Notes: generated by a model from the sequence alone, not told the origin. A stretch of 64,000 nt of DNA from Nostoc sp. CHAB 5844 (GCF_020829595.1 NZ_JAIVFW010000001.1:62001-126000); one strand, 5' to 3'; positions 1 through 8,870 are shown, counted from the first letter of the stretch. Program-made: numbers and translations.

Positions 1-378
1 TAGATCTTTTTCAAATAATGTTGCTTGTTTAGAGCCTAAAAACTCTTCAATATCCAGATGAACAGCTTGCAGCAGCAAAATACTGGCTTGGATAAGTATT
101 CCGGTCTTACTATGACCACCAGTATCACTATCTAGCTGCTCTAAGCGGATTTTACCCCAGACGCTAAAACGATCTGGTTCTTCTAGTAAGACACAAGCTT
201 TGCCGCGATTATCTGTCAAATCTCTCCACAAGGCGCGGGCTTCTTCTTCTTGATTAGCTTTAAATAAACTAATCAACCGAAAGGTCTGCCCCTGATAATG
301 GAGGATCGGCACTTGCTGATCCTTTTTTGGGTGCTGAATGCTTGATATTTCAACATCCTGCCGTTTGAGAATAAACAT
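1..378 (-). CDS. Conserved cyanobacterial protein (Npun_F0813-like), 3' end outside window
   Basis: Open minus-strand frame of 126 codons beginning MFILKRQDVEISSI at 378 and running off the left edge, so the C-terminus is missing. It contains no membrane segment or signal peptide and looks like a soluble protein of mixed charge. The N-terminal sequence resembles a family I know only as Npun_F0813-like, conserved in filamentous cyanobacteria; that match is from memory and the function is unknown. The ATG at 376-378 is the first in-frame start. Being real is likely; any function would be a guess. Confidence 0.7.
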   Translation of the reverse strand, partial: MFILKRQDVEISSIQHPKKDQQVPILHYQGQTFRLISLFKANQEEEARALWRDLTDNRGKACVLLEEPDRFSVWGKIRLEQLDSDTGGHSKTGILIQASILLLQAVHLDIEEFLGSKQATLFEKDL

Positions 379-714
379 GGCACGCTACAATAACTCCTCA
401 CAGGGGCTTTGTGGATATGCGATCTATAATCTGATTTGGTAACATCGCCAAGAGTGCGATTACTGAGTGTGTGATTGGGGTAAGCTGTGCGATCGCTCTT
501 TAGCCACCTTAGTGTAAGCTACCCAAAGGATATCTACACCAACACGCAAATAACCACGCCTCGACCATCCAATATAGCTAATCAATGACTGATTTGTTTT
601 GTTCGACTAGCATCTTAGCCTTGCCATAGCAAATCTGCAATTTTTGATTGCTTCTTAGTGGTGATAACGATATAATTATATAGATGACTCTTGTCAGAGC
701 CATTATTTTAGCTT
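379..714. other. Gene-free stretch before tRNA-Arg
   Basis: No convincing reading frame on either strand. It carries one HIP1 site (gcgatcgc near 498-505). It must hold the promoters of the leftward gene ending at 378 and of the tRNA; I cannot assign boxes with confidence. Confidence 0.5.
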
Positions 715-787
715 GGGCGCGTAGCTCAGTGGATAGAGCAATTGCCTTCTAAGCAATCGGCCGCAGGTTCGAACCCTGCCGCGCTCG
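715..787 (+). tRNA. tRNA-Arg (anticodon TCT)
   Basis: A 73-nt cloverleaf without encoded CCA. The acceptor arms GGGCGCG (715-721) and CGCGCTC (780-786) pair with one G-U. The anticodon loop sequence CTTCTAA gives anticodon TCT, reading AGA arginine codons. The T arm GCAGG-TTCGAAC-CCTGC is canonical and the discriminator base is G. Confidence 0.95.
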
Positions 788-1145
788 TTTTAATTTAAAG
801 ACAAACTCTTAAGTAAAGTAATAACATCAAAACTTAAGTATGTAGAGTATATGCTAAGTATACTTTACTCAATTTGATGCCCTGCATTGAGTTTAATCAA
901 CGCTGTGTAGAGAAGTTTGTGAATTAAAGCCTGATTAAACTAATTATATCTTTACAAAAATAAATTACATATAAATAAAACTTAGTACATACTATGAATA
1001 GCATTAATATCATGAATTACTAATATTAATCTTAGACAAAATAGAGCTTATCACAGTAAACATATCCAATAAACATTATTTTATTGATAAATACTCTCTC
1101 TTCGATTGAATTGCTAATCCTGTTGAACTCTAGCAATCAATTAGC

Positions 1146-1177
1146 ATTTTCCCAAAAAATTTTTTTTTTGGGAAAAT
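1146..1177. repeat. Palindromic A/T hairpin
   Basis: Arms ATTTTCCCAAAAAA and its complement pair around a T run, giving a terminator-like stem-loop readable on both strands. No gene ends just upstream on either strand, so its role is unclear. Confidence 0.4.
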
Positions 1178-1350
1178 AATTAGTAATTATTCTCTGGTTT
1201 ATTATAAAATTAGGTCAACAAAAACTGTAGCGATTATCGCCTGCATATTATAGGCTAAAAAACGCTGGCAATCCAGTCATCTCTACTGATTTTACAGTAG
1301 TTTAGGGTTCGCGGCACAAGCAAAGCTTGGGTGAAAAGCTAGTCAAATAT

Positions 1351-1464
1351 ATGGCAAGTGTAATTCATCACCGTTTAGCCGTATACCTCAACTCTGTTGA
1401 GGGCAAATGTTTGCATCTATCTGGTCATTTTATCAATATTGATGACCTAATTCATCGTGCTTGA
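1351..1464 (+). CDS. Possible 37-aa small protein
   Basis: ATG at 1351 opens a 37-codon frame (starts MASVIHHRLAVYLNS, ends IDDLIHRA) closed by TGA. It has no clear ribosome binding site and no recognised domain. It is listed because its composition is more protein-like than its AT-rich surroundings; chance is quite possible. Confidence 0.2.
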   Translation: MASVIHHRLAVYLNSVEGKCLHLSGHFINIDDLIHRA

Positions 1465-1583
1465 TTCAAGCTTGTGAATTTTAATTCTTTTTAACTGCAT
1501 CCTAATATTTAGATGCAAATTTCAAAACTTACAAATGAAAATTTGTAACCCCTTGGCGCACGTTTAACCCGAAATTAAATATT

Positions 1584-1685
1584 ATGAATGACTTTCAATT
1601 TATCCTAACTGTCTGCATCTTAGCGGTAGCCTATCTATCGAGTATTTACTTGTGGTTGACATTTTATCAACACACAAATGAATAA
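1584..1685 (+). CDS. Possible 33-aa single-pass membrane peptide
   Basis: ATG AAT GAC opens a 33-codon frame: MNDFQFI followed by a hydrophobic stretch (about residues 6-28) and a polar tail FYQHTNE. The layout, a short N-terminus, one membrane helix and a charged end, is typical of small photosynthetic or stress membrane peptides, but I recognise no known family. A hairpin with a T tract starts 17 nt after the stop (1702-1731), which supports a transcribed unit. There is no obvious Shine-Dalgarno sequence. The hairpin could equally serve the leftward GH65 gene, so support is moderate. Confidence 0.35.
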   Translation: MNDFQFILTVCILAVAYLSSIYLWLTFYQHTNE

Positions 1686-1701
1686 CAAGACGACTGTAAT
1701 G

Positions 1702-1731
1702 AAAAAACACAGATGATTTATCTGTGTTTTT
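1702..1731. terminator. Bidirectional hairpin terminator
   Basis: A run of A, then CACAGAT, loop, ATCTGTG and five T: a 7-bp core stem extended by A-T pairs on both sides. It reads as a rho-independent terminator in both directions, sitting between the small rightward frame ending at 1685 and the leftward GH65 gene whose stop is at 1793. Confidence 0.7.
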
Positions 1732-1792
1732 CTGTGGTTTCATTTTATCCTTAATATACTGTAATTCTTGCTGCGGTAGTGATGTTTTGTAA

Positions 1793-4084
1793 TTAATGCA
1801 ACTCAGAAATTTCAGTTAACACACTAGTATTTGCCCAAGCGGGAACAGCGATTTCTGGCTTACCCACAACCATCGTGGTTTCTTGGCGCAAGTCGAAGTC
1901 ATACCATTCGTTACGCCATTGCAAGCGAAACTTGAGGCGCGTCCAGCTAGGAGGTAGGTTAGGACAAGCCACAGGGCCAAATTGCGTCATCCGCACACCG
2001 CCAAACCCATAGACTACAGACTGCCAAACTCCTCCTGCACTGGCAGCGTGAATGCCTTCCCCTGCATTGAGTCTGACATCTTCCAAGTCTACTAACGCCG
2101 CCCGTAAAAAGTGAGTATAGGCTTCAGTTGGTTGATTTAAATCACAGGCTAAAATGGCATGAATTGCCGGGCCGAGGGAAGAACCATAGGTGTGGTCAGT
2201 ACGTGGACTGTAATATTCCCAGTTACTGGCCAGGGTATTATGGTCGTAGCGCTGACGCAGCAAGTACAACAGCATCAATACATCTGGCTGCTTGAGAATT
2301 TGTTTTTGGCTGGTGGCTTCAATTCCTAACAGACCTTGCAGAGATTTGGTGCGAGGTTCGTAGTCAGCAAGGTTAACCTCTTCTAGACCAAAAAAGCCCT
2401 CAAATTGTTCGATTAAACCTGTGGCTGCATTTTGGTTAACAAATATGCGTTCTTGAATTTCTGCCCAGCGATGCAGACGTTCTGTGGTTAAGTTCAAGTG
2501 TTGCACTAACTCTGAAGATTTGTCAGGATAGGCTTGCTTGAACCAGTCCCATAGCGTCAATGCAGATTGTAAATGCCACTGTACCATGAGGTTGGTAAAG
2601 GCGTTATTATCAACGCGATCGTGATTTTCATCAGGCCCGATGACATCTAAAATATCGTAGCTGTGGCGTTCTTCGTTCCACTGCACGCGACTTTCCCAGA
2701 AAACTGCCGTATCGAGAATAATTTCTGCGCCATAGTCACGCATCCATTCATCATCGTCGGTGGTTTGCCAATAGTGCCAAACTGCATAGGCGACATCAGC
2801 CGTAATATGCACTTCAATATCACCGCACCAAATACGGACTAACTCACCGTTAGCACCGGGAACCCAACGCGGAGTAACTTCATCTCCTGTCGTAGCGCTT
2901 TCCCAGGCAAACATTGCCCCTTGGTAGCCTGCTTCTTGAGCTTTACGCCTTGCTCCTGGTAAGGTGTGATAACGGTAGGTAAGTAGGTTACGAGCTAAGG
3001 CTGGTTGGGTAAAGGTGAGGAAAGGCAGAATGAAAATTTCCGTATCCCAAAAGATATGACCACGATAAGCAAAACCAGAGAGGGTTTTGGGTGGAATGCT
3101 GACTCGGTTATCGTGTCTGGGTGCGACAGCCAGGATTTGAAAAAGATTATAGCGGACTGTTAACTGAGCTTGGCGATCGCCTTCAATAATAATATCGCTG
3201 TCTTGCCAAACTTGCTCCCAGGCGGCAATGTGTGCTGCTAGTAAGGTGCTATACCTAGGTTCATCGGCTAGTCTATATAATGCTGACGCAATTGGCAGGT
3301 TACATTCTCTGGAAGTAAACACAGTGACAATCTTTTCTACAGTCACCGTTTCGTGTGGCACACATTCTAGAGTGGTTGTTAAAACTGGTGAACCAGAAGC
3401 ATTTTCGACAAAAATAGGTGCATTATCGTCACCATCGACAACCAATTTAGCAGCCATTCCCAGATTAATGACTGAGTGCAGAGTTTTGCTTTGCTGCCAG
3501 ATAATTTGATCGAAGCCACCTTGGTGTAAAGTTTGCCAATGGGGAACGCCTGCGGTTGTTGGTTCCGCATTAAATCCTGCTTCGATTGTAATTTCACCTG
3601 CAAAATCTATAGATGTGATTTGACAACGAATTGCTAAAACATGTTGATCAGCTAAACCTGCAAAACGCTCAAAATGTAAATCTAAGGTATGGCCTTTGGG
3701 ACTACGCCAACGCACATCACGACTAAGTAAACCCAAACGCAAATCTAGCCGACGTTCATATTTGAGAATCTCTCCAGAATCCATACTAAAGCGATCGCCT
3801 GCCACAGTCACCATCAATGGCAACCAGTTAGGGCAGTTTACAAGTTCTGTATAAGCAATATTTACATCATCATAAACACCGTTAATTAGTGTTGCTGCGC
3901 TATCTTGGGGATATCTTTCTTCAAACGTTCCCCGCGTTCCTAAATAGCCATTACTAAGAGTAAAAACTGTTTCTTGATGATGTAGCTGTTTTGGTTCAAA
4001 CTTTGTTTCAATAACGTTCCAGTTGTTAGCGTCAAGCAGTTGCTGAGTATCTATCGAGTTACCAAAATCTTCGCCGTCAAGCAT
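1793..4084 (-). CDS. Glycoside hydrolase family 65 disaccharide phosphorylase
   Basis: 763-aa cytoplasmic protein with the GH65 plan: N-terminal beta-sandwich, helical linker, (alpha/alpha)6 barrel and small C-terminal beta domain. Seen in the sequence: FWDTEIFILPF in the barrel, and GPDENH around Glu486, the position of the catalytic general acid of maltose, trehalose and kojibiose phosphorylases. Length fits the family (750-800 aa). GH65 enzymes phosphorolyse alpha-glucosides to beta-glucose 1-phosphate and a free sugar; the exact disaccharide cannot be read from sequence. Beta-phosphoglucomutase is often a neighbour, but none is visible here. ATG at 4082-4084. The gene stands alone, with terminator 1702-1731 beyond its stop. 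Confidence 0.88.
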   Translation of the reverse strand: MLDGEDFGNSIDTQQLLDANNWNVIETKFEPKQLHHQETVFTLSNGYLGTRGTFEERYPQDSAATLINGVYDDVNIAYTELVNCPNWLPLMVTVAGDRFSMDSGEILKYERRLDLRLGLLSRDVRWRSPKGHTLDLHFERFAGLADQHVLAIRCQITSIDFAGEITIEAGFNAEPTTAGVPHWQTLHQGGFDQIIWQQSKTLHSVINLGMAAKLVVDGDDNAPIFVENASGSPVLTTTLECVPHETVTVEKIVTVFTSRECNLPIASALYRLADEPRYSTLLAAHIAAWEQVWQDSDIIIEGDRQAQLTVRYNLFQILAVAPRHDNRVSIPPKTLSGFAYRGHIFWDTEIFILPFLTFTQPALARNLLTYRYHTLPGARRKAQEAGYQGAMFAWESATTGDEVTPRWVPGANGELVRIWCGDIEVHITADVAYAVWHYWQTTDDDEWMRDYGAEIILDTAVFWESRVQWNEERHSYDILDVIGPDENHDRVDNNAFTNLMVQWHLQSALTLWDWFKQAYPDKSSELVQHLNLTTERLHRWAEIQERIFVNQNAATGLIEQFEGFFGLEEVNLADYEPRTKSLQGLLGIEATSQKQILKQPDVLMLLYLLRQRYDHNTLASNWEYYSPRTDHTYGSSLGPAIHAILACDLNQPTEAYTHFLRAALVDLEDVRLNAGEGIHAASAGGVWQSVVYGFGGVRMTQFGPVACPNLPPSWTRLKFRLQWRNEWYDFDLRQETTMVVGKPEIAVPAWANTSVLTEISELH

Positions 4085-4402
4085 GAGTAATTAAACCTAC
4101 AGTTCTAGTCGTGGGGTTGTCAATAGGATGAAATGTATCTCTAGGAGTTAAAATTACTTGGCTACTTACCTTCAATACAGATGCTTGAATTTAGTTTCAC
4201 CAGCAAACATTGACGCTCCATATATATGAACGTTCCTTATTTCATCCCTCTCTAGCTAGATTTTATTAATAGCTCAGATTTGTGCCAAAAGATTCAGGCA
4301 TCACCTCAATTGATACATTTATTTATTTAAAATGGAAAATAAAATTATTTGACAAAAAATATATTGTTAATTAATACGTTATGTAGTACTCATACCTGGT
4401 GT

Positions 4403-4671
4403 TAAGATCCCCGACTTCTTTAAGAGGATGTCTGAAAAGTAATGGGCGAATATAATTCGCTACTATACAAACGAAGTCCGCCTACGCGGACTAATAGAGA
4501 ATTAAAGTTTTTGAACCCGCGTAGGCGGTGAGACCAGTGCTGCGGGAGGGTTTCCCTCCGCAGGCAACTGGCGAACCCGGAGGGGTTTTGTCTGTGTAGC
4601 CGCGACTTCAGTCGCAAAGGCTAGTATGAAATGAGACTTCTCAGACATCCTCTAAGAAGTCGGGGATCTTA
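4403..4671. repeat. 33-bp palindrome split by a MITE (copy 1)
   Basis: The arm TAAGATCCCCGACTTCTT (4403-4420) and its exact 18-bp reverse complement (4654-4671) are separated by an insertion. Rejoined, they give the same palindrome found intact at 7245-7277, 8796-8828 and 14163-14195. The repeat is intergenic in all four cases. Confidence 0.85.
4424..4652. mobile_element. 229-bp MITE with GAGGATGTCTGA inverted ends and TAA target duplication
   Basis: The left end GAGGATGTCTGAAAAGT and the inverted right end GAGGATGTCTGAGAAGT match at 16 of 17 bases. TAA flanks both sides (4421-4423, 4653-4655), and removing the element plus one TAA restores a perfect palindrome. The element has no transposase. 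A 3-bp TNA-type duplication is what IS5-family (IS1031-like) transposases make, so a helper of that type is inferred. The interior contains GC-rich short repeats (CGCCTACGCGG and its complement, CGGGAGGGTTTCCCTCCG) common in Nostocales. Confidence 0.8.
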
Positions 4672-4762
4672 TTTGCCAAATAATTTGCTTCAACGTAAAT
4701 TTACTGAGGTTTTGCAGATTTAATAGTTATTAATATTGATAAATAATATCAGGGTATTTAAA

Positions 4763-7222
4763 ATGACAAATCTGCCGCTTCAGTGTGCAAATTTAAAAGA
4801 ACAAGTAGAATTATTATTACAACTTTTACAGCAAGAACCTGCTTTACGTTCTCAAGATATCACACCTGTACAAACTTCTTTAGGCAAGGCAATTTCTCCA
4901 AAGTTTGAAATTGTGTTTGCAGGTGCATTTAGTGCAGGTAAATCTATGCTAATTAATGCACTATTGGAGAGAGAATTACTTTACAGCGCAGAGGGACACG
5001 CTACAGGTACAGAATGCAAAATTGAGTATGCAGAAATAGATAAAGAAAGAGTTGTTTTGACATTTTTAAGTGAGGCGGAGATTCGTGAACAAGCAAGTTA
5101 TTTGTGTCAGCAGCTAGGATTTAAAACAGCAGTAAATATAAATCAAATTGAAGTCAGGAATTTGCTACATCAAGATTGTGAAGCAATTATTCAACAGGAA
5201 GGTGGTGAAAGTAAATCTGAACGTGCGAAACAAGCCAAAGCATTAATTTTATTGCTTGAAGGATATGAAGCTAACCGCGAACATATTCATACAGTCAATA
5301 ATGCCACATATTCAATGGAAAAATTTAACTTTTCCAATCTAAAAGAAGCGGCTGGATATGCACGTCGTGGAAGTAATAGTGCAGTTTTAAAGCGGATTGA
5401 ATATTATTGTAACCATCCTCTTTTAGAAGATGGAAACGTCATTATTGATACACCAGGGATTGATGCACCAGTAGAAAAGGATGCACAGTTAACTTACACC
5501 AAAATTCAACATCCAGATACGTCAGCAGTGGTGTGTGTACTAAAACCTGCATCTGCTGGTGATATGACAAAAGAAGAAACTGCGCTTTTGGAAACAATGC
5601 GGGGAAATGGCGGAATACGCGATCGCGTCTTTTATGTCTTCAACCGCATCGACGAAACTTGGTACAATACCCAATTAAGGCAGCGATTGGATGATTTAAT
5701 TAGCAGTCAGTTTCGTGATACCAGCCGAGTTTACAAAACCAGTGGCTTACTTGGATTTTACGGTAGTCAAATTAAACAGACAACTTTACAGAATAGATTT
5801 GGCTTAGATTCTATTTTTGCCGAAAGTGTTAAAGGATTGAATGGACAGGAAGAAACACCACAGTTTGTCTACGCATTCAATAATTACTGTGTTACTTCTG
5901 GTAAGCTTTCCCATACCAGCTTTCGGATTTCTCTCAATGGTTTTGAAACACCAAATCAGAACTATTTGCGGATTTTAACTGAACAAGGTACACCTCTAAT
6001 TAATCAGTTAATTCTTGATAGTGGTATTGAGGAGTTTCGTACAGCAATTACACGCTATTTGATAGAAGAAAAGCGTACAATGCTTTTTCAAAATCTCGCT
6101 GATGATTTAGAAGATATTTGTATTAAGCTAAAAAAATATTATCAATCAGCTTATCGAGATTTAGACAGTCAACCACGCGAAATTGAAGCAATGAAGTCGC
6201 AAGAATTACAGCGACTCAATCAACAATTACAGCAAATTGGCAAAGATTTTAATCAAGATATTACAGAAGAAATTAACCAAATAATTAATAGTGTTTGTGA
6301 TGCTTTTGAAACCGACTTTCGGCAATTGCAATCACGCATGATTCGGCGTTTAGATGAATTGCTAGATACTTTTTCTGTAGCTGATGCTTACCGACGTGCT
6401 ACTCTTAGTCATCCACGTAATGCGACTGCACCGTTAATTGCAATTTTAGTAGAGGCATTTTATTATTTATCCAATCAATTGGAAGATATTTTAGCAGATT
6501 CCTCCGAACAAGTGGTTGCAAATTTATTTCAACGGTTAATGGAGAAAATTCGGAAGACAGAATATTATCGTCAGTTGTATCGCTTATTGGGTAATGATGG
6601 TGGGATTGAACAAGAGTTAAAAGTTGTCGAAAAACAGGTATCATTAGCTTTAGTAAGTGCAGCGCGTGTAGAATGCGATCGCTTCGTCAGAGAAAGTGCA
6701 AGATTTTATGATGAAGGCACTTTTTCTATCTATCAGTTTCGTCAGACTTTGCAGCAAACTTCGCAAAGTTATGACTGTGAAAGTATGATAGAAGCCGAAC
6801 CAGCAATTAGACAATTATTAAAGTTAGATTTTGAACCAAAAGTTTCCTATACAATTCGTAAATCTTTCCGCCAAACTATCAATCAAATTCTGAAAACACA
6901 GTTGTTACCAATGGCGGAACAACAAGCTGATGACATTTTACAGCAGTATCCACAGGCACGTATTTATTTAGAGCAGACTTTGCAACACGAAGCTGAGGAG
7001 AAAATTTTGCATAATTATCGCTTGCTTAGTGCAGTAGAACAAAAAATTGAAAGTTATAACACAGCAGTATCTGGTATTAATGACTGTATGCAAGCGATGC
7101 AATTATATGACTATTTACTGCCAGTAATTAATCTTGGTGAATTAGATGTTGTTGACAAGATTGCTGCAAGTAATGGCGTGATTATTTCTGATGGTTTGTT
7201 GGATAGTATAGCGCAGATTTAA
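4763..7222 (+). CDS. Dynamin-like large GTPase
   Basis: 819-aa protein from the ATG at 4763; an upstream in-frame TTG at 4736 is a less likely start. N-terminal GTPase: P-loop GAFSAGKS (residues 54-61), DTPG switch (229-232) and NRID (294-297, the N/TKxD equivalent). The rest is mostly alpha-helical with long heptad-rich stretches, as expected for the stalk of a bacterial dynamin-like protein. Such proteins remodel or protect membranes and some act in phage defence. No clear membrane helix is visible, so membrane binding would be peripheral. Codon use is AT-rich like the KGK genes that follow. It is flanked on both sides by copies of the same palindrome (4403-4671 and 7245-7277). Family call firm; role unknown. 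Confidence 0.85.
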   Translation: MTNLPLQCANLKEQVELLLQLLQQEPALRSQDITPVQTSLGKAISPKFEIVFAGAFSAGKSMLINALLERELLYSAEGHATGTECKIEYAEIDKERVVLTFLSEAEIREQASYLCQQLGFKTAVNINQIEVRNLLHQDCEAIIQQEGGESKSERAKQAKALILLLEGYEANREHIHTVNNATYSMEKFNFSNLKEAAGYARRGSNSAVLKRIEYYCNHPLLEDGNVIIDTPGIDAPVEKDAQLTYTKIQHPDTSAVVCVLKPASAGDMTKEETALLETMRGNGGIRDRVFYVFNRIDETWYNTQLRQRLDDLISSQFRDTSRVYKTSGLLGFYGSQIKQTTLQNRFGLDSIFAESVKGLNGQEETPQFVYAFNNYCVTSGKLSHTSFRISLNGFETPNQNYLRILTEQGTPLINQLILDSGIEEFRTAITRYLIEEKRTMLFQNLADDLEDICIKLKKYYQSAYRDLDSQPREIEAMKSQELQRLNQQLQQIGKDFNQDITEEINQIINSVCDAFETDFRQLQSRMIRRLDELLDTFSVADAYRRATLSHPRNATAPLIAILVEAFYYLSNQLEDILADSSEQVVANLFQRLMEKIRKTEYYRQLYRLLGNDGGIEQELKVVEKQVSLALVSAARVECDRFVRESARFYDEGTFSIYQFRQTLQQTSQSYDCESMIEAEPAIRQLLKLDFEPKVSYTIRKSFRQTINQILKTQLLPMAEQQADDILQQYPQARIYLEQTLQHEAEEKILHNYRLLSAVEQKIESYNTAVSGINDCMQAMQLYDYLLPVINLGELDVVDKIAASNGVIISDGLLDSIAQI

Positions 7223-7244
7223 ACCTAAATTATTGTGAACAACT

Positions 7245-7277
7245 AGATCCCCGACTTCTTAAAGAAGTCGGGGATCT
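7245..7277. repeat. 33-bp palindrome (copy 2)
   Basis: AGATCCCCGACTTCTT, a 1-nt loop, then the exact complement. It lies 23 bp after the dynamin-like gene and 43 bp before the first KGK gene. In RNA it would form a 16-bp hairpin but no T tract follows, so an mRNA-end or processing role is possible rather than classical termination. Confidence 0.85.
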
Positions 7278-7320
7278 GAGCCTATTGAAGTGACTATTAG
7301 TTTTTAAAATAGAGGTTGAG

Positions 7321-7704
7321 ATGGAAGATATATTCAAGTTTATAGAATGCAATGATGATGACGTTATAGAATTTGGGGATAACACTTATAAAGTCAGTAG
7401 AATTAAATTTGGTTTAAATCAATCTTCTAATCATTCTTTAGCACAAAGGTTGCAGCAGGAATTGAATAATCAAAGAATTCAAATTCCATCAGTTAATATG
7501 TTCTCCCAACAAGGTATAGACTGCAAAATATTAACTCTAGGTTCTCAATTTTGGAAAAAAGGAAAAGTAAAATTTAAACTCAGCATTGAATTTTATATCG
7601 AAGATGAGATAGAAACAAACGAACCCAATAATTTAAATGTTAATACACAAGAATCGCCTCTGGATGACTTACGTCGAATGATTCATGAGGTAAGTGATAA
7701 TTAA
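7321..7704 (+). CDS. KGK-domain protein (paralogue 1)
   Basis: 127 aa, soluble and acidic. It carries the motif FWKKGKVKFKLSIEF near residues 79-93, the signature of the cyanobacterial KGK domain, preceded by a conserved LTLGSQ. The C-terminal tail SPLDDLRRMIHE is repeated almost exactly at the end of the next gene. Function of the family is not known to me. The gene starts after a palindromic repeat and is followed about 100 bp later by its paralogue, so the pair probably arose by tandem duplication. Confidence 0.75.
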   Translation: MEDIFKFIECNDDDVIEFGDNTYKVSRIKFGLNQSSNHSLAQRLQQELNNQRIQIPSVNMFSQQGIDCKILTLGSQFWKKGKVKFKLSIEFYIEDEIETNEPNNLNVNTQESPLDDLRRMIHEVSDN

Positions 7705-7806
7705 GTTGAGATAAACTATCATGAAACCCAACAAATTTCTTTACTGTGTATTTTGAATTTTCGTCAATTTACATGATTTCACCCTTCTATTTGGAGAACA
7801 GAATAT

Positions 7807-8229
7807 ATGGAATATAACTCATATCTAAAAGAATCTAGCGATGAAGAAGTTTTATCATTTGGCACTTTACTATGTAAATTAGGTAAATTTAAACAAATTA
7901 TAGATAGAGCTTTATCAATAAATTTTTCAAAAATAATTAATGATGAATTTAAGTTAGAAGGACTAGATTTAAAAGTGATTAAGGAAACTGGTAGACGTTC
8001 AGATGGTCAACTTAAATATAATTGGGTTAACCCAGATTGGTTTACTAGAGATGTTGAATGTGAAACTCTCAAAATGGGTGCAAAAGGTTGGCAAAAAGGA
8101 AAATTTAGAATCAAAATAACTTTAGAATTTTGTCTTGATGAACCGGAGATTGAACAAACGTCAGAAATTACTGAACCAGAATCGCCTCTAGATGACCTGC
8201 GCCGGATGATTCACGAAGAAAACTCATGA
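7807..8229 (+). CDS. KGK-domain protein (paralogue 2)
   Basis: 140 aa, with GWQKGKFRIKITLEF (the KGK motif) near residues 97-111 and the shared tail SPLDDLRRMIHEE. A clear AGGAGA-like site (ttggagaa) precedes the ATG. It differs from paralogue 1 through most of the N-terminal half (about 20-30% by eye) but keeps the KGK motif and tail, suggesting these two parts carry the function, perhaps binding a shared partner. Its stop overlaps the start of the HNH gene (ATGA), so the two are translationally coupled. Confidence 0.75.
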   Translation: MEYNSYLKESSDEEVLSFGTLLCKLGKFKQIIDRALSINFSKIINDEFKLEGLDLKVIKETGRRSDGQLKYNWVNPDWFTRDVECETLKMGAKGWQKGKFRIKITLEFCLDEPEIEQTSEITEPESPLDDLRRMIHEENS

Positions 8230-8471
8230 ATAAAACGCCTCGTATTCGCATTCCACCCGAAGTTAGGCAATATGTATTTCAACGTGATAAATATCAATGT
8301 CAAAGCTGCGGTAAAACATCTGTAGAGACTCATCTTACTATCGACCATATTATTCCTTTGGCGCTTGGTGGACAGAACGATATCAGCAATTTACATACTC
8401 TTTGCTTGACGTGCAACCAAGAAAAATCAGACAAAACAGATCAGCGTTTTCGGCGATGTTTTGAAAGTTAA
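8226..8471 (+). CDS. Small HNH endonuclease
   Basis: 81 aa, almost entirely one HNH domain. Seen: zinc pair Cys25-x2-Cys28, the catalytic Asp40-His41 in IDHIIPLALGG, Asn55 and a second pair Cys60-x2-Cys63 followed by N and K. This is the complete McrA-like HNH set, so the nuclease should be active. There is no DNA-recognition domain, so specificity may come from a partner; the coupled KGK gene upstream (4-bp overlap) is the obvious candidate. Inference only: an effector nuclease in a KGK-HNH unit, or a free-standing homing-type nuclease. Confidence 0.85.
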   Translation: MNKTPRIRIPPEVRQYVFQRDKYQCQSCGKTSVETHLTIDHIIPLALGGQNDISNLHTLCLTCNQEKSDKTDQRFRRCFES

Positions 8472-8500
8472 GCTAACCTAGAATAGGCTGTTAGTTTTTA

Positions 8501-8755
8501 ATGTCTATGTCTCGAAACGTCAACAGCAATTCTCGCAAGTTAGCCAAAGTTGGAACTACAATCTTTTATTTCTTCGTGGCGATCGCTATTATAGCCGCAG
8601 CTTTTCCTAAACTATATGAAATTAAAACCAAAGCTGGAATTAACCTCTCCGAAAAGTACCACGCTGGAACTTTCTTTGAAAAACATACTCACGGACTATT
8701 TAGATGTGAATGGCTTTATCCATATCACTGCGATCGCCGAAATGGAAAAGTTTAA
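8501..8755 (+). CDS. Small single-pass membrane protein, unknown
   Basis: 84 aa with a polar, basic N-terminus, one hydrophobic helix (about residues 18-37, IFYFFVAIAIIAAAF) and a soluble C-terminus rich in His and Cys (HAGTFFEKHTHGLFRCEW, CDRR). It starts 29 bp after the HNH gene on the same strand and may share its transcript. I do not recognise the family. The clustered His and Cys might bind a metal. Confidence 0.5.
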   Translation: MSMSRNVNSNSRKLAKVGTTIFYFFVAIAIIAAAFPKLYEIKTKAGINLSEKYHAGTFFEKHTHGLFRCEWLYPYHCDRRNGKV

Positions 8756-8795
8756 CAGCTAAACTATAGCAGCTATACATCATTCCTGAAAAACA

Positions 8796-8828
8796 AGATC
8801 CCCGACTTCTTGAAGAAGTCGGGGATCT
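8796..8828. repeat. 33-bp palindrome (copy 3)
   Basis: AGATCCCCGACTTCTT with its perfect complement around a single G. It lies between the convergent genes ending at 8755 and 8871 and could act as a shared 3'-end hairpin. Confidence 0.85.
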
Positions 8829-8870
8829 GAGCAATCACAATTTGCTGACAAATTTAAAATTATTTTTTTG

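Larger units (their letters stand above)
788..1583. other. Long AT-rich gene-poor stretch
   Basis: About 800 bp very rich in A and T, with no long reading frame. It contains a near-perfect A/T hairpin at 1146-1177 and one weak 37-codon frame at 1351-1464, both listed separately. I see no RNA gene I recognise. Confidence 0.5.

Noticed and set aside
4403-4671. Complete insertion sequence
   Set aside because: Only 229 bp with no transposase; it is a non-autonomous element.
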